A stretch of 64,000 nt of DNA from an uncultured Bacteroidota bacterium (GTDB taxonomy: Bacteria > Bacteroidota > Bacteroidia > Chitinophagales > Chitinophagaceae), in the NCBI GenBank assembly GCA_903887415.1, contig CAISPO010000038.1, positions 124,001 through 188,000 of the forward strand, read 5' to 3'. Made by a program: the position numbers and the translations under genes. The notes below the pieces were generated by a model. It was not told where the DNA came from. It ran no database searches and was given only the letters and a program-made list of their open reading frames with translations. Shown here piece by piece: positions 29,002 to 38,674 of the stretch; position 1 is the first letter of the stretch, and the number at the start of each line of letters is the position of its first letter.

Positions 29002-30810
29002 TTAAGCATCCGCCTTCATTACCTTCTGGTATTTCTTGCGGTCTTCCTCGTTCAGCATGATTTTACGCAGGCGTATGTTCTGCGGGGTCACTTCTATACA
29101 CTCGTCCTGCTGTATATATTCCATGCACTCTTCCAGGGTCATTTGTATCTTAGGTGTTATGCGCACAGAGTCATCAGTACCGCTGGAGCGCATATTCGTC
29201 AGCTTCTTGGTTTCTGCCACATTCACCACCAGGTCGCCTGGCTTTATATGCTCTCCTATTATCTGGCCTTCATATAACTCCTGCATCGGGTCGATAAAGA
29301 AAGCGCCCCTGTCCTGGAGTTTATCTATTGAGTAGCCGGTTGCTTTACCTGCGGTCTTGGCAAGCAGTACACCGTTGTTTCGTCCGGGTATAAATCCTTT
29401 CCATGGTTTGTATTCGCTGAAACGGTGCGCCATTACTGCTTCTCCCTGCGTGCCGGTAAGCATTTGCGAACGCAGGCCGATCAATCCGCGCGATGGAATA
29501 TCAAACTCCAGGTGCTGCATTTCGCCCTTAGTTTCCATCACGTGCATTTCGCCCTTGCGCTGTGTTACCAGGTCTATCACTTTACCGCTGAATTCTGCTG
29601 GCACATCCACCACCAGCACCTCATAAGGCTCACATTTCTTTCCGTCTATCTCCTTCGTGATTACCTGTGGCTGGCCTACTGTAAGCTCATACCCTTCACG
29701 GCGCATGGTCTCCACAAGCACACTAAGGTGCAGGATACCACGGCCATAAACCAAAAATTTGTCCGCATCGTCTGTTTCAGTTACACGCAGCGCCAGGTTC
29801 TTTTCCAGCTCTTTCATAAGCCTGTCGCGTATGTGGCGGCTGGTAACGAATTTACCCTCCTTACCAAAGAAAGGAGAGTTGTTAATGCTGAACTGCATGT
29901 TCATCGTAGGCTCATCAATTGGTATTATCGTCACCGCTTCCGGATTGTCATAATCCGCTATCGTTTCGCCTATCTGGAATCCTTCTATACCCACTACGGC
30001 GCATATATCGCCGCACTGCACCTCTGTTACTTTCTTTTTGCCCATGTCCACAAACACATACAGCTCTTTCACCTTACTGCGCTGCATAGTGCCATCTACC
30101 TTGCACAGCATCACCTGCTGGCCTTCTTTCAGTACACCCCTTGTTATCTTCCCTATAGCTATACGGCCAAGGAAAGAAGAATAGTCGAGCGACGTGATCT
30201 GCAGCTGCACCGGGCCTTCTACCACTGTTGGAGGCGGCACCTTTTCAAGTATCGTATCCAGCAGCACAGTTATATCCTGCGTCGGCTCCAGCGATGTATT
30301 GAACCAGCCTTGCTTTGAAGAACCATACACGGTAGGGAAATTCAATTGCTCCTCAGTAGCATCAAGCTGGAAGAACAATTCAAAAACCGCATCATGCACC
30401 TCATCGGGGCGGCAGTTCGGTTTGTCAACTTTATTGATAACAACTATAGGGTGCAGGTTCAGGTTCAGTGCTTTCTGCAGCACAAAACGGGTCTGGGGCA
30501 TTGGCCCTTCAAATGCATCCACCAGCAGCAGCACACCATCTGCCATCTTCAGTACACGCTCCACCTCACCGCCAAAGTCGGCGTGGCCCGGAGTATCAAT
30601 TACGTTGATCTTAACGCCTTTATAAGTTACCGAAACATTCTTGGCAAGAATGGTGATCCCGCGCTCGCGCTCCAGGTCGTTGCTGTCCATGATCAGGTCG
30701 CCGGTCTCCTGGTTCTCACGAAATACATTGGTCGTGTGTAATATCTTATCAACCAGCGTCGTCTTTCCGTGGTCAACGTGTGCAATAATGGCAATGTTAC
30801 GAATATCCAT
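29002..30810 (-). CDS. typA: ribosome-associated GTPase TypA/BipA
   Basis: 602 aa; NIAIIAHVDHGKTTLVDKIL, RERGITI, DTPGHADFGGEVER, NKVDKP; TypA C-terminal domain. Confidence 0.97.
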   Translation of the reverse strand: MDIRNIAIIAHVDHGKTTLVDKILHTTNVFRENQETGDLIMDSNDLERERGITILAKNVSVTYKGVKINVIDTPGHADFGGEVERVLKMADGVLLLVDAFEGPMPQTRFVLQKALNLNLHPIVVINKVDKPNCRPDEVHDAVFELFFQLDATEEQLNFPTVYGSSKQGWFNTSLEPTQDITVLLDTILEKVPPPTVVEGPVQLQITSLDYSSFLGRIAIGKITRGVLKEGQQVMLCKVDGTMQRSKVKELYVFVDMGKKKVTEVQCGDICAVVGIEGFQIGETIADYDNPEAVTIIPIDEPTMNMQFSINNSPFFGKEGKFVTSRHIRDRLMKELEKNLALRVTETDDADKFLVYGRGILHLSVLVETMRREGYELTVGQPQVITKEIDGKKCEPYEVLVVDVPAEFSGKVIDLVTQRKGEMHVMETKGEMQHLEFDIPSRGLIGLRSQMLTGTQGEAVMAHRFSEYKPWKGFIPGRNNGVLLAKTAGKATGYSIDKLQDRGAFFIDPMQELYEGQIIGEHIKPGDLVVNVAETKKLTNMRSSGTDDSVRITPKIQMTLEECMEYIQQDECIEVTPQNIRLRKIMLNEEDRKKYQKVMKADA

Positions 30811-30878
30811 AAATCCTGTCTTTTCTTCTAAAACCTTAATTTTATTTTATTTAATTTTTCCTGAGAAAACTAGAAAGG

Positions 30879-30970
30879 TGCGCTACACCGCCGCTCCTGT
30901 TTTTAGGAGGGGATGACCGGAGCTGGCTCCGGTCTGGGGTGGTTAACTCGCGTTAACCAGGCAGCTCATT
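30879..30970. repeat. dispersed two-hairpin element (copy A)
   Basis: about 92 bp closely matching 45324-45414, including CTCCTgtttttAGGAG and ACCGGAGC-tg-GCTCCGGT. Confidence 0.8.
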
Positions 30971-31249
30971 TTCGCTACTTCTCACTTAAAAAATAACCCC
31001 ACCCGCATAGAAAATCAGGAAGGGCCTTTTCTTTCAGGGTGCAAAAGTACGGAAATAAACCCTCACAAAACCACCGGAACGTTAATTAACTACTAATAAT
31101 TCGGAATATATCATTAAATGAGGGAGTGAAAACACCTCTCATCTTTTTCATGATGGGATACACCAGAAAGCATAGCGAAGCAGTGTTTCTCCGGCCGTGG
31201 TGATCGGCTTGCATCGGGTACAGTGATCATTCGCACATTCCGGAGTCGT

Positions 31250-31774
31250 TCACCGCAAAGCATCCGCCAGCTTTTTCTCAAATACACCTGTCGATTGCCC
31301 CGCAAATGTATAATCCTGTGCTGGATGAAACGATTTCTTCTGTGCTTTTTGAACACCCGCATCCACCTTGCTCAGGTCTATCCTTATCATACTCCCGGTG
31401 CCCGCTTGCTTTACTTGCACGGTCCAGTGCGCATACACATGAAATTCTGCGTCACCAAACCCTCCTTTGTTCGTCACGTACGATAGTGCCACCCATGCTG
31501 TAGAATCCATTGGCTTACCACCCTTCACAAAACTGAATTGCTTGCCGAAATCATGATTATCTGTAGTAACAACACCCGTCTTCTTATCTTCCTCCTTTAT
31601 CGTAAACCCGTTCGCAGCTAAAAACCGGTGTACGCTTCCCCACGCGCTATCCACACCCTGCACGGATTTTATGTTCGATATTTCGTCGTAGTTCTTCCCC
31701 GGCAATGGATACAAAATCGGATTACACGAAAGACATAGCAACATTATCGCCGCAAAAACTATAAAATTCTTCAT
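31250..31774 (-). CDS. small predicted lipoprotein
   Basis: start taken at the internal ATG (31774): MKNFIVFAAIMLLCLSCNP lipobox; track ORF extends to 31819. Confidence 0.65.
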   Translation of the reverse strand: MKNFIVFAAIMLLCLSCNPILYPLPGKNYDEISNIKSVQGVDSAWGSVHRFLAANGFTIKEEDKKTGVVTTDNHDFGKQFSFVKGGKPMDSTAWVALSYVTNKGGFGDAEFHVYAHWTVQVKQAGTGSMIRIDLSKVDAGVQKAQKKSFHPAQDYTFAGQSTGVFEKKLADALR

Positions 31775-32032
31775 GACATTTATTTCATGCAAAATACATT
31801 TTTTCCTATGTTGCCGCATTTGCGATTCCGACCCTTGTTAGAAAGACCCGCCTTTCGGAATTTATGATTACAAAACACATTGTTGGGCAGTTTACAATCT
31901 GCGAAATCTATAAATCGGTTTTCATCCGCGATTCAGACGAATAAAATTCCCTTATACCCATATTCTCTCTTTTCTCATCACACTCCATACTTTCACTCCC
32001 CACAAGATCACCTCACGCTAAAAACTAAAACA

Positions 32033-32509
32033 ATGAAAGAATTACTCGTAAAAAATGTGCTCGACACATGGAACAGCAACATTCAGAGGGCCGATGCCCT
32101 TTTCAACTCGCTTACTAATGAGCAGCTCGAAGGCGAAGTAGCGCCTGGCCGCAACAGGGGCATTTACCTTCTTGGCCACCTCGCAGCGGTTCATGACCGT
32201 ATGCTCCCGCTCCTTGGCCTGGGCCAGCAGCTCTATACCCATCTCGATGACACCTTCATCACCAAGCCCGATAAAGCAATCACCGGCATGCCCTCCACAG
32301 AAGACCTCCGCGACAACTGGAAAGAAGTGAATGTGAAACTTGCAGAGCAATTCGCCACTATGCAACCGGATGACTGGTTCAAAAGGCACACTTCGGTATC
32401 TGAAGAAGACTTTGCAAAAGAGCCGCACCGCAACCGCCTCAACATCATCATCAGCCGCACCAACCACCTTTCCTACCACCTCGGCCAGCTTGCTTTTCTG
32501 AAGAAATAA
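32033..32509 (+). CDS. DinB-family (four-helix bundle) protein
   Basis: internal Met start (MKELLVKNVLDTWNSNIQRADALFNSLTNEQL); GRNRGIYLLGHLAAVHDRMLPLL and TNHLSYHLGQLAFLKK pattern; track ORF starts 31880. Confidence 0.75.
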   Translation: MKELLVKNVLDTWNSNIQRADALFNSLTNEQLEGEVAPGRNRGIYLLGHLAAVHDRMLPLLGLGQQLYTHLDDTFITKPDKAITGMPSTEDLRDNWKEVNVKLAEQFATMQPDDWFKRHTSVSEEDFAKEPHRNRLNIIISRTNHLSYHLGQLAFLKK

Positions 32510-32526
32510 TAAGGCTCATTCTAGCC

Positions 32527-32564
32527 ATATACCGCTATTCCACAGCTCAGGAATAGCGGTATAT
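32527..32564. terminator. perfect-palindrome intrinsic terminator after the DinB-like gene
   Basis: ATATACCGCTATTCC-acagctca-GGAATAGCGGTATAT, 15-bp perfect stem, 18 bp past the stop codon. Confidence 0.8.
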
Positions 32565-32582
32565 TTAATAAAATAGATGGTC

Positions 32583-32620
32583 AAAATCAAGAAATCCTTT
32601 AATCAAGCGAATCAAGGTTC
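32583..32620. repeat. GAACCTTGATT dispersed element
   Basis: minus: GAACCTTGATTcgcttGATTAAAGGATTtcttGATT. Confidence 0.65.
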
Positions 32621-32669
32621 GGACGGCCTTTTTTAACTTTTCTCTATGCAAAAAACCCAACTTTTTCCA

Positions 32670-32677
32670 TATATTTG
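32670..32677 (+). promoter_or_regulatory. possible -7 box of bamD
   Basis: TATATTTG 8 nt before the ATG at 32686; no clear -33 TTTG, so weak. Confidence 0.3.
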
Positions 32678-32685
32678 CCTCCCGT

Positions 32686-33504
32686 ATGCGCATTCGCTTT
32701 ATAAATTTATTATATTTATCGCTTGTTGTAGTGCTGCTCGCCTCATGCGGCGGATTTGAGAAGATCCGCAAAAGCAGCGATGTGAACTACAAGCTCACTA
32801 AGGCTAACGAGTATTATGAAAACAAAGACTACCAGCACGCTAACCAGCTCTACAAAGAGCTGATGCCCGTAATGAAAAGCACCCGCAACTATGAGGCGAT
32901 GTTTTACAAATATTCTTACACCTTCTACTACCTGAAAGATTATGTGGAAGCGTCTTATTATTTCAAGAACTTCACCGAATATTTCCCCATCAGTAAAAAC
33001 GCCGAGGAATGTGAGTTTATGAGCGCCGTGTGCCTGTACAAATACGCTCCTAAATACTCGCTCGACCAAACGAATACCGTAAAATCGCTCGAAGCCCTGC
33101 AGTCTTATGTAAACAGGTACCCCAAGTCGGATAAGATGGCCGAGGCGAATAAATACATAGATGAGTCGCGCAAAAAGCTGGAGATGAAACAGGCAGACGC
33201 TGCGAAGCTGTATTACAACATCAGCCAGTTCAAGGCTGCTACAGTGGCCTACCATAGCGTACTGCGCAACTACCCTGAATCCCCCAATGCCGACTTGTAC
33301 CAGTTCATGATCATGAAAGCGATGTACAAGTATGCAAAGATCAGTATTACCGAAAAGCAGGACGAGCGCTTTTCCAACGCTATAGCCGCCTACATGGAAT
33401 TAAAAGATACTTATCCGCATTCTGCCTATCTTGCAGACGCGGGCAAGCTATATACCGAAGCAGACAATAACTTAAAAAAATTACGCAATGAGCAACACAA
33501 ATAG
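32686..33504 (+). CDS. bamD: outer membrane protein assembly factor BamD
   Basis: lipobox VVLLASCGG; TPR pattern NEYYENKDYQHANQLYKELMP...YFKNFTEYFP; followed by the omega-like gene. Confidence 0.92.
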   Translation: MRIRFINLLYLSLVVVLLASCGGFEKIRKSSDVNYKLTKANEYYENKDYQHANQLYKELMPVMKSTRNYEAMFYKYSYTFYYLKDYVEASYYFKNFTEYFPISKNAEECEFMSAVCLYKYAPKYSLDQTNTVKSLEALQSYVNRYPKSDKMAEANKYIDESRKKLEMKQADAAKLYYNISQFKAATVAYHSVLRNYPESPNADLYQFMIMKAMYKYAKISITEKQDERFSNAIAAYMELKDTYPHSAYLADAGKLYTEADNNLKKLRNEQHK

Positions 33505-33811
33505 AAGGTCACTGTCTTCAGTTAACGCGCTGATAGAAACACGCGATGTGATCGCACTGAAAGAAAAAACAGGCAATCTCTACGAATCGATCGTAGTTAT
33601 ATCACGCCGCTCAAACCAGATATGCGTGACCATGAAGGAAGAACTTCACCGCAAGCTCGATGAGTTTACCGTGCATGGCGATAACCTGGAGGAAGTGCAT
33701 GAGAACAAAGAGCAGATAGAAATATCGCGCATTTACGAGCGTATGGCTAACGCGCCCCTGCAGGCTATTACCGAATTCAACGAAGACCAGATCTACTACC
33801 GCAAGAAATAA
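33488..33811 (+). CDS. rpoZ: DNA-directed RNA polymerase omega subunit (Rpb6-like, Bacteroidota type)
   Basis: 107 aa; NLYESIVVISRRSNQICVTMKEELHRKLDEF; overlaps bamD by 17 bp. Confidence 0.85.
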   Translation: MSNTNRRSLSSVNALIETRDVIALKEKTGNLYESIVVISRRSNQICVTMKEELHRKLDEFTVHGDNLEEVHENKEQIEISRIYERMANAPLQAITEFNEDQIYYRKK

Positions 33812-33828
33812 TAAAAGCCTATAAAAAG

Positions 33829-33864
33829 TAAAATAAGCTGCACCCATCTGTGCAGCTTATTTTA
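33829..33864. terminator. bidirectional intrinsic terminator between rpoZ (+) and bcp (-)
   Basis: TAAAATAAGCTGCAC-ccatct-GTGCAGCTTATTTTA, 15-bp perfect stem with A/T flanks between convergent genes. Confidence 0.88.
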
Positions 33865-33876
33865 TCTACCTAATTC

Positions 33877-33919
33877 TGATTCTTCAAGGAACTCCCTTAA
33901 TCAGGAAAATCAAGGTTTA
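33877..33919. repeat. GAACCTTGATT dispersed element abutting the bcp stop
   Basis: minus: TAAACCTTGATTttcctGATTAAgggag. Confidence 0.6.
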
Positions 33920-34378
33920 CATCCCCCACGTCTCCATTATCTGCTCACTATGGGTCTTGCTTTTCACCTTATCTATGATGTGGTCTATCCGACCCTTATC
34001 ATTGATCAGAAAAGTAGTGCGCAGCACCCCCATATACGTATGTCCAAATAGCGTCTTCTCCGCCCACACGCCATAGTCGTTCACCATCTTATGTTCCGTA
34101 TCCGCCAGTAAGGTAAACGGCAGTGAATACTTCTTCTCAAACTTCTTGTGGCTCTTCTCATCGTCCGGGCTCACCCCCATCACCACTACCCCTTTCTTTT
34201 TCAGCACAGCATAGTTGTCGCGTATGTTGCAGGCCTCTTTAGTACACGTCTCCGTATCATCTTGCGGATAGAAGTAGAGCACCACTTTCTGGCCCTTGTA
34301 ATCCTTCAGCTGATGCGGGTTGCCGTCCTGGTCAACGACCTTAAAATTAGGTGCTTTGTCTCCTTGCTTCAATTGCAT
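33917..34378 (-). CDS. bcp: thioredoxin-dependent peroxiredoxin (BCP family)
   Basis: GDKAPNFKVVDQDGNPHQLKDYKGQKVVLYFYPQDDTETCTKEACNIRDNY, peroxidatic Cys motif. Confidence 0.95.
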   Translation of the reverse strand: MQLKQGDKAPNFKVVDQDGNPHQLKDYKGQKVVLYFYPQDDTETCTKEACNIRDNYAVLKKKGVVVMGVSPDDEKSHKKFEKKYSLPFTLLADTEHKMVNDYGVWAEKTLFGHTYMGVLRTTFLINDKGRIDHIIDKVKSKTHSEQIMETWGM

Positions 34379-34388
34379 GATACATTAA

Positions 34389-36203
34389 TTATCTCGTGAA
34401 ATTTAACTCATACTTTGCCTCATTACCATTCTCATCTTCCGCCTTGAACACCAGCTTATGCTTCCCCTTACTGCAATACTCGTCAAACTTATAAAAGAAG
34501 CTATTATTGTGCTGCTCAAAGCATATCCACTTGCCATCAAGGTAGCCGCTAAAACTCTTCACAGAAGTTGCGTCATCTTTTACTTCAAACGTTATCTGTT
34601 TAGCCCCGCCCAGGTTCGCCCCATTCTTCTGCAATGATTTGATCACCGGCGCCGTAGTATCTATATCCAGCCAGTATGTGCCGAAGTTGCGCACCTTAGC
34701 TACATACCATCCGTTCTCGGAAAACGCAGCCGCCCGCCCGTCTTCATCCTTATCATCGCTATACATCATCACTACTTTGCTCCGCAGGTCAAAGGGTATT
34801 GTCTTATTCGGCTTTATCTGCAGGTCGAAATAATGGTGAACAGGTACATATGAATGATGCAGTTGGTACTTATCAGAATAAGCCGTTGCATCCTGAGTTT
34901 TTGCAAATGAAAAATAAATGTCATCGTACAACTGTTTGCTATCTAAAGAAAATGACACATTTGGATCATTGAAATTATTCGGTTGTCCCGCAGAGAATTT
35001 AATTTCCCCAGCATTTAAGCTTGGAATTGGGGGGCGCATGGCTCGCCTGACATTTACCAAAATCACACTAGTATTGTTCTTATCATCAGTGACAACCACT
35101 TTTATCTGATGCACAAGCTTTCTCTCCTGGTTTGTAGAATCGTCGGGTTTATTACTATCAATTGTCATCACATCACTTCCTTCTGGCGCTGTGATTCCTC
35201 CATTTAGCCGGTTAAGGAAACGGTAAATACTATCGAGATGATTGCCAGGCAACTTGAACAAGCATTGTATCCATTTATGTTTTTGCTCCTTAGTTTTATA
35301 GTCAGCATATGCATTGATATATCTTGTCTCATCATAGCCTATGTTATCAAGCTGGATCTCACTCTGCAAACTATCATCCATATAAAGTTTTGCAGTAAGG
35401 AAAGCAATTGTATTGTCGCTTCCCTCCATAAAATCGTTGATATTAAGGCCTATACCTATCACAGCTGCACTTGTCCATAGCACACCATTAATGACATTAA
35501 GACCGTCATTTTTTTCCTTAGCGATTATATATTTGTCGCCGTCTTTCTTTAGTGTGGTAATAAAAGGGTCTTGCTCGTATATGCTCTTTGTAAGGTCATA
35601 AATTGCCACCTCCACCGGCACAGGCGCTATATTATCCACTATCGGCAATCCAAACAATTCCGGGTTCAGCGGATGCTCCGTCTTTGTATTCCTGATCTCA
35701 AAGTGCAGGTGTGGTGCTGTGGATGCCCCGGTATTGCCACTCCAGGCTATCTGGTCGCCCTTCTTTACCGGGAACTGATCAGGGGATAGCTGTATGTCCA
35801 CATCCCAGTGTTTCTTTGCGTACTGCTCTTTCTTGAGATATTTCTGTATCTCCGGGGCGAACTCACTAAGATGGGCATATAGCGTAGTATAACCATTGGG
35901 GTGCGTAATATATAAGCCATGCCCAAACCCACCTTTCTCCATCTTTATACGGGATATATAGCCATCAGCAGCCGCATGTACCGGCTGGCCTTCTTTGCCT
36001 AGCGTCTTTATATCCACCCCGCTATGAAAATGTCCCGGCCTGCACTCCCCGAAATTGCCCGCAAGAAATATGGGTATATCCAGCGGGTTCCGGAAATAGT
36101 CCTGCGGATAGTCCGGTTTTTGCTGTCCAAACGCGAAAAAAGGAAACAGTAAAAAGAGAAAATATGCTATCAGTTTCATTGTCATTGTAAGTCTTGCAAA
36201 CAA
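34389..36203 (-). CDS. M23-family (LytM) peptidase
   Basis: FHSGVDIKT...VHAAADGYISRIKMEKGGFGHGLYITHPNGYTTLYAHL...APHLHFEIR. Confidence 0.93.
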   Translation of the reverse strand: MFARLTMTMKLIAYFLFLLFPFFAFGQQKPDYPQDYFRNPLDIPIFLAGNFGECRPGHFHSGVDIKTLGKEGQPVHAAADGYISRIKMEKGGFGHGLYITHPNGYTTLYAHLSEFAPEIQKYLKKEQYAKKHWDVDIQLSPDQFPVKKGDQIAWSGNTGASTAPHLHFEIRNTKTEHPLNPELFGLPIVDNIAPVPVEVAIYDLTKSIYEQDPFITTLKKDGDKYIIAKEKNDGLNVINGVLWTSAAVIGIGLNINDFMEGSDNTIAFLTAKLYMDDSLQSEIQLDNIGYDETRYINAYADYKTKEQKHKWIQCLFKLPGNHLDSIYRFLNRLNGGITAPEGSDVMTIDSNKPDDSTNQERKLVHQIKVVVTDDKNNTSVILVNVRRAMRPPIPSLNAGEIKFSAGQPNNFNDPNVSFSLDSKQLYDDIYFSFAKTQDATAYSDKYQLHHSYVPVHHYFDLQIKPNKTIPFDLRSKVVMMYSDDKDEDGRAAAFSENGWYVAKVRNFGTYWLDIDTTAPVIKSLQKNGANLGGAKQITFEVKDDATSVKSFSGYLDGKWICFEQHNNSFFYKFDEYCSKGKHKLVFKAEDENGNEAKYELNFTR

Positions 36204-36211
36204 AGATATAA

Positions 36212-36667
36212 TTATCCTTTCGCCTCGGCCTCACTTTTGATTACTGCATTTCTTTGTTTCAGAAAGCGAGTCATATATCTTTTCAGAACAAGAACATTGA
36301 AGAGTCTGCCAAGCGAGCCAAATGGAGTTTCGTAACTGAAAACATCGGTCATCTCGGTTCTTCCGTTTTTGATTTCAAAATGATGTTCGTGATACAGACT
36401 TTTGAAGGCACCCGTCACCATTTCATCACTGAAAAAATGTGGTGGCTTCATTTCACCTATCGTGCTGGTAAGCCGCTGTCTGACACCAAAGTGAACTGCC
36501 TCCCAGGTTACTGTTTCTCCCTGTTCTATCAGCCCGCTGGTTCTCCCGGCTATAGCTTTTTCTTGCGTTTTTCCGGTAGAGCGCAGATGCAGGTCTATGC
36601 TTCTGGCAAGGTCAAAGCACCGTTCTATCGGCGCATCAATAATTGTCGTTAGTTTTATTGTTGTCAT
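36212..36667 (-). CDS. SRPBCC/START-like ligand-binding protein
   Basis: start taken at 36667 (MTTIKLTTIIDAPIERCFDLARSIDLH); track ORF extends to 36709 through a palindromic repeat (cgcaacgtattgcg). Confidence 0.8.
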   Translation of the reverse strand: MTTIKLTTIIDAPIERCFDLARSIDLHLRSTGKTQEKAIAGRTSGLIEQGETVTWEAVHFGVRQRLTSTIGEMKPPHFFSDEMVTGAFKSLYHEHHFEIKNGRTEMTDVFSYETPFGSLGRLFNVLVLKRYMTRFLKQRNAVIKSEAEAKG

Positions 36668-36736
36668 AATAGTGTGAGTGGGTATTTTATTCATTTCGTA
36701 GAGACGCAACGTATTGCGCCTACACCAGGCGTGTAA

Positions 36737-37429
36737 CTATTCTACACCTTTTTCATATACTGTCGATACCACAAACCCTTTCACAAACGTTTCATGCTTC
36801 TTTACTTTGTATCCACATTCTGCAAAACATTCTTCCGTTTTCGGCAGTTCCTTTGCCTCGATCCCGCAGCTCATCCTGAAAAACAAGTACATAACCTTTA
36901 GCATGGCGCGTTGCCAAAACACATCTGTTTTTCTAAAATCGCAAAACAGCCAGATACCACGCGGTTCCAGGCTGTTGTTCAGGTATGCAAAAACCTTACG
37001 CATACCTGCGTCTGTAAAATTATCGAACAGAAAAGGAGTGAGTACCACATCATAAACATCAGGCGGTTCAATGGCTTCGATTGCAGCAGCAATGAACGTC
37101 ACTTTATTACCACACGCATTTCGTTCGCGGGCAAGCGCTATCATTTTAGGAGAAGAATCAACATAAGTAATGGAAAGCCCGGCTGCATGGATCTTTGCTA
37201 TTTCTTCCAGGACCCAGCCCGTGCCACCGCCAACAATCAATACGCGCGAATTTGCAGGGATCGCAGCCAGGAGATATTGCTGCGCTTTCACCAGTGCCTG
37301 CCCATATACCAGCCTTGACAGGCGGTCATAAAACCAGGCTATACTATCATAATTGCGCTTCACGGAAATAGTTCTAATCCAAAAGTAGATACTATCCGAA
37401 AGATAATCGAACGGTGTTACATAACTCAT
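36737..37429 (-). CDS. class I SAM-dependent methyltransferase
   Basis: NSRVLIVGGGTGWVLEEIAKI (motif I), VDSSPKMI, DVVLTPFLFDNF. Confidence 0.88.
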   Translation of the reverse strand: MSYVTPFDYLSDSIYFWIRTISVKRNYDSIAWFYDRLSRLVYGQALVKAQQYLLAAIPANSRVLIVGGGTGWVLEEIAKIHAAGLSITYVDSSPKMIALARERNACGNKVTFIAAAIEAIEPPDVYDVVLTPFLFDNFTDAGMRKVFAYLNNSLEPRGIWLFCDFRKTDVFWQRAMLKVMYLFFRMSCGIEAKELPKTEECFAECGYKVKKHETFVKGFVVSTVYEKGVE

Positions 37430-37490
37430 TCGACCTCACCCTCTCCTTCGGAGTTCACGCCAGTGAAGGAGCGCAGCTCGTGGGTGAGGC
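37423..37490. repeat. REP-like palindromic element (copy R1)
   Basis: AACTCATTCgaCCTCACCCTCTCCTTCggagttcacgccagtGAAGGAGcgcagctcgtGGGTGAGG; about 68 bp match to 42192-42260. Confidence 0.8.
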
Positions 37491-38674
37491 TACTTATTAA
37501 ATATCGTACACTTCAACTGGAACTGCAGGTAATCACGGTCTATGTATTTATTCACCGGGTTTATAAAGTCATTCATCCCTTTACGGTACGATATGCCTGC
37601 TTTAATTTTCTTCGTCAGTGAATATTCTGTTTTACCTATAAATCCTATGTCAAAAACCGGAGCCACTTGTATATTCCCCCGGTCAACTGTTGACGTGGCG
37701 GGCCTGTTGTCCACCAGCATCTGCTGAAAATCAGGGCCCAACCCTACAGACATCCGGCTGATGATCTTATACCCTATACTGGGGCTCACCTGCGCATACG
37801 AGAGGTTGTAATTCTGCTGTTCCGTTTCAATGGTTCCCTGCGGCGCGGATATTGGTGCAGCCTTGCTGGCATCCTCAGCGGAATTCCTCGCTGCTGTATG
37901 CCTTGCTGCTGAACCCGCCCTGCCCGTACTCGGTATCCATATCTCCGTCGATTGCGAGTTGCTGCTGGTTGCAAAGTCAACATCGCTTTCTATATACACC
38001 TTGTCATTGAGCATTCTCCTGAATGTAGCGCCGGCCATATAGCCGCTGTTCTGGTTACCATGATTATACCCACCCGCCAAAATGATCGAAACCTTTGGCG
38101 CTTTCACAGGCGCTTCTTCTTCGGGCGCAAAGGTGTTATACCCTTCTCTTATTGCTACCGCTGCATCTTTTCTGACTTTAGCTACGGGTATATTATTTCC
38201 TGCGGCAAAATTGAACTCTTTATCTGCCTTAGCTGTTGTGTTTCCCGGCTTATCATTTAAAACTACATGAAACCAGTCACTCGTTTTTTCCTTTATGCTG
38301 ACGGGGTGCTTTTGCGTGTTATTTGTTGCGCTTGCATATAACTCCTCTTTGTGCGAAGGAGTTGCTGCATTTGTCATTAGCTGGGTTTGCATAGGCTGCT
38401 CGGCAGGTTGTACCAGCTTCTTTGCTTGCACGGTCGCAGTAACAGTGCCCTTGTTTCCTGGTTCGTTTTGGCGGAACATCGGCGCAATGCCCACGGCCAG
38501 GGCTACGGAAGCGGCCATGCCGGCCAGCGGCACCCACCACCACATCATAATACTGCGTTTCTGCGCACGGCCGTCCAACTTCTCTGCGAGCTGGTCCCAG
38601 TTTTTGGGATTGTACGCAAAGTCGTTCTGGTCAAATTTTTGCCTGACCAGTTCGTCAAATTCTTTTGGCTTCAT
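37490..38674 (-). CDS. anti-sigma-like N-terminus + TM helix + beta-barrel-like C-terminus
   Basis: overlaps the upstream ECF sigma gene; MKPKEFDELVRQKFDQNDFAYNPKNWDQLAEKLDGR then TM; C-terminal strands YNHGNQNSGYMAGATFRRM...GISYRKGMNDF. Confidence 0.6.
   Translation of the reverse strand: MKPKEFDELVRQKFDQNDFAYNPKNWDQLAEKLDGRAQKRSIMMWWWVPLAGMAASVALAVGIAPMFRQNEPGNKGTVTATVQAKKLVQPAEQPMQTQLMTNAATPSHKEELYASATNNTQKHPVSIKEKTSDWFHVVLNDKPGNTTAKADKEFNFAAGNNIPVAKVRKDAAVAIREGYNTFAPEEEAPVKAPKVSIILAGGYNHGNQNSGYMAGATFRRMLNDKVYIESDVDFATSSNSQSTEIWIPSTGRAGSAARHTAARNSAEDASKAAPISAPQGTIETEQQNYNLSYAQVSPSIGYKIISRMSVGLGPDFQQMLVDNRPATSTVDRGNIQVAPVFDIGFIGKTEYSLTKKIKAGISYRKGMNDFINPVNKYIDRDYLQFQLKCTIFNK

Noticed and set aside
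29425-30318. 297-aa plus-strand ORF
   Set aside because: Antisense to typA, no domain-like pattern; low-complexity His/Tyr-rich shadow ORF.
31114-31362. 82-aa minus-strand ORF
   Set aside because: Out-of-frame overlap with the lipoprotein gene; Arg/His-rich product without a signal or motif.
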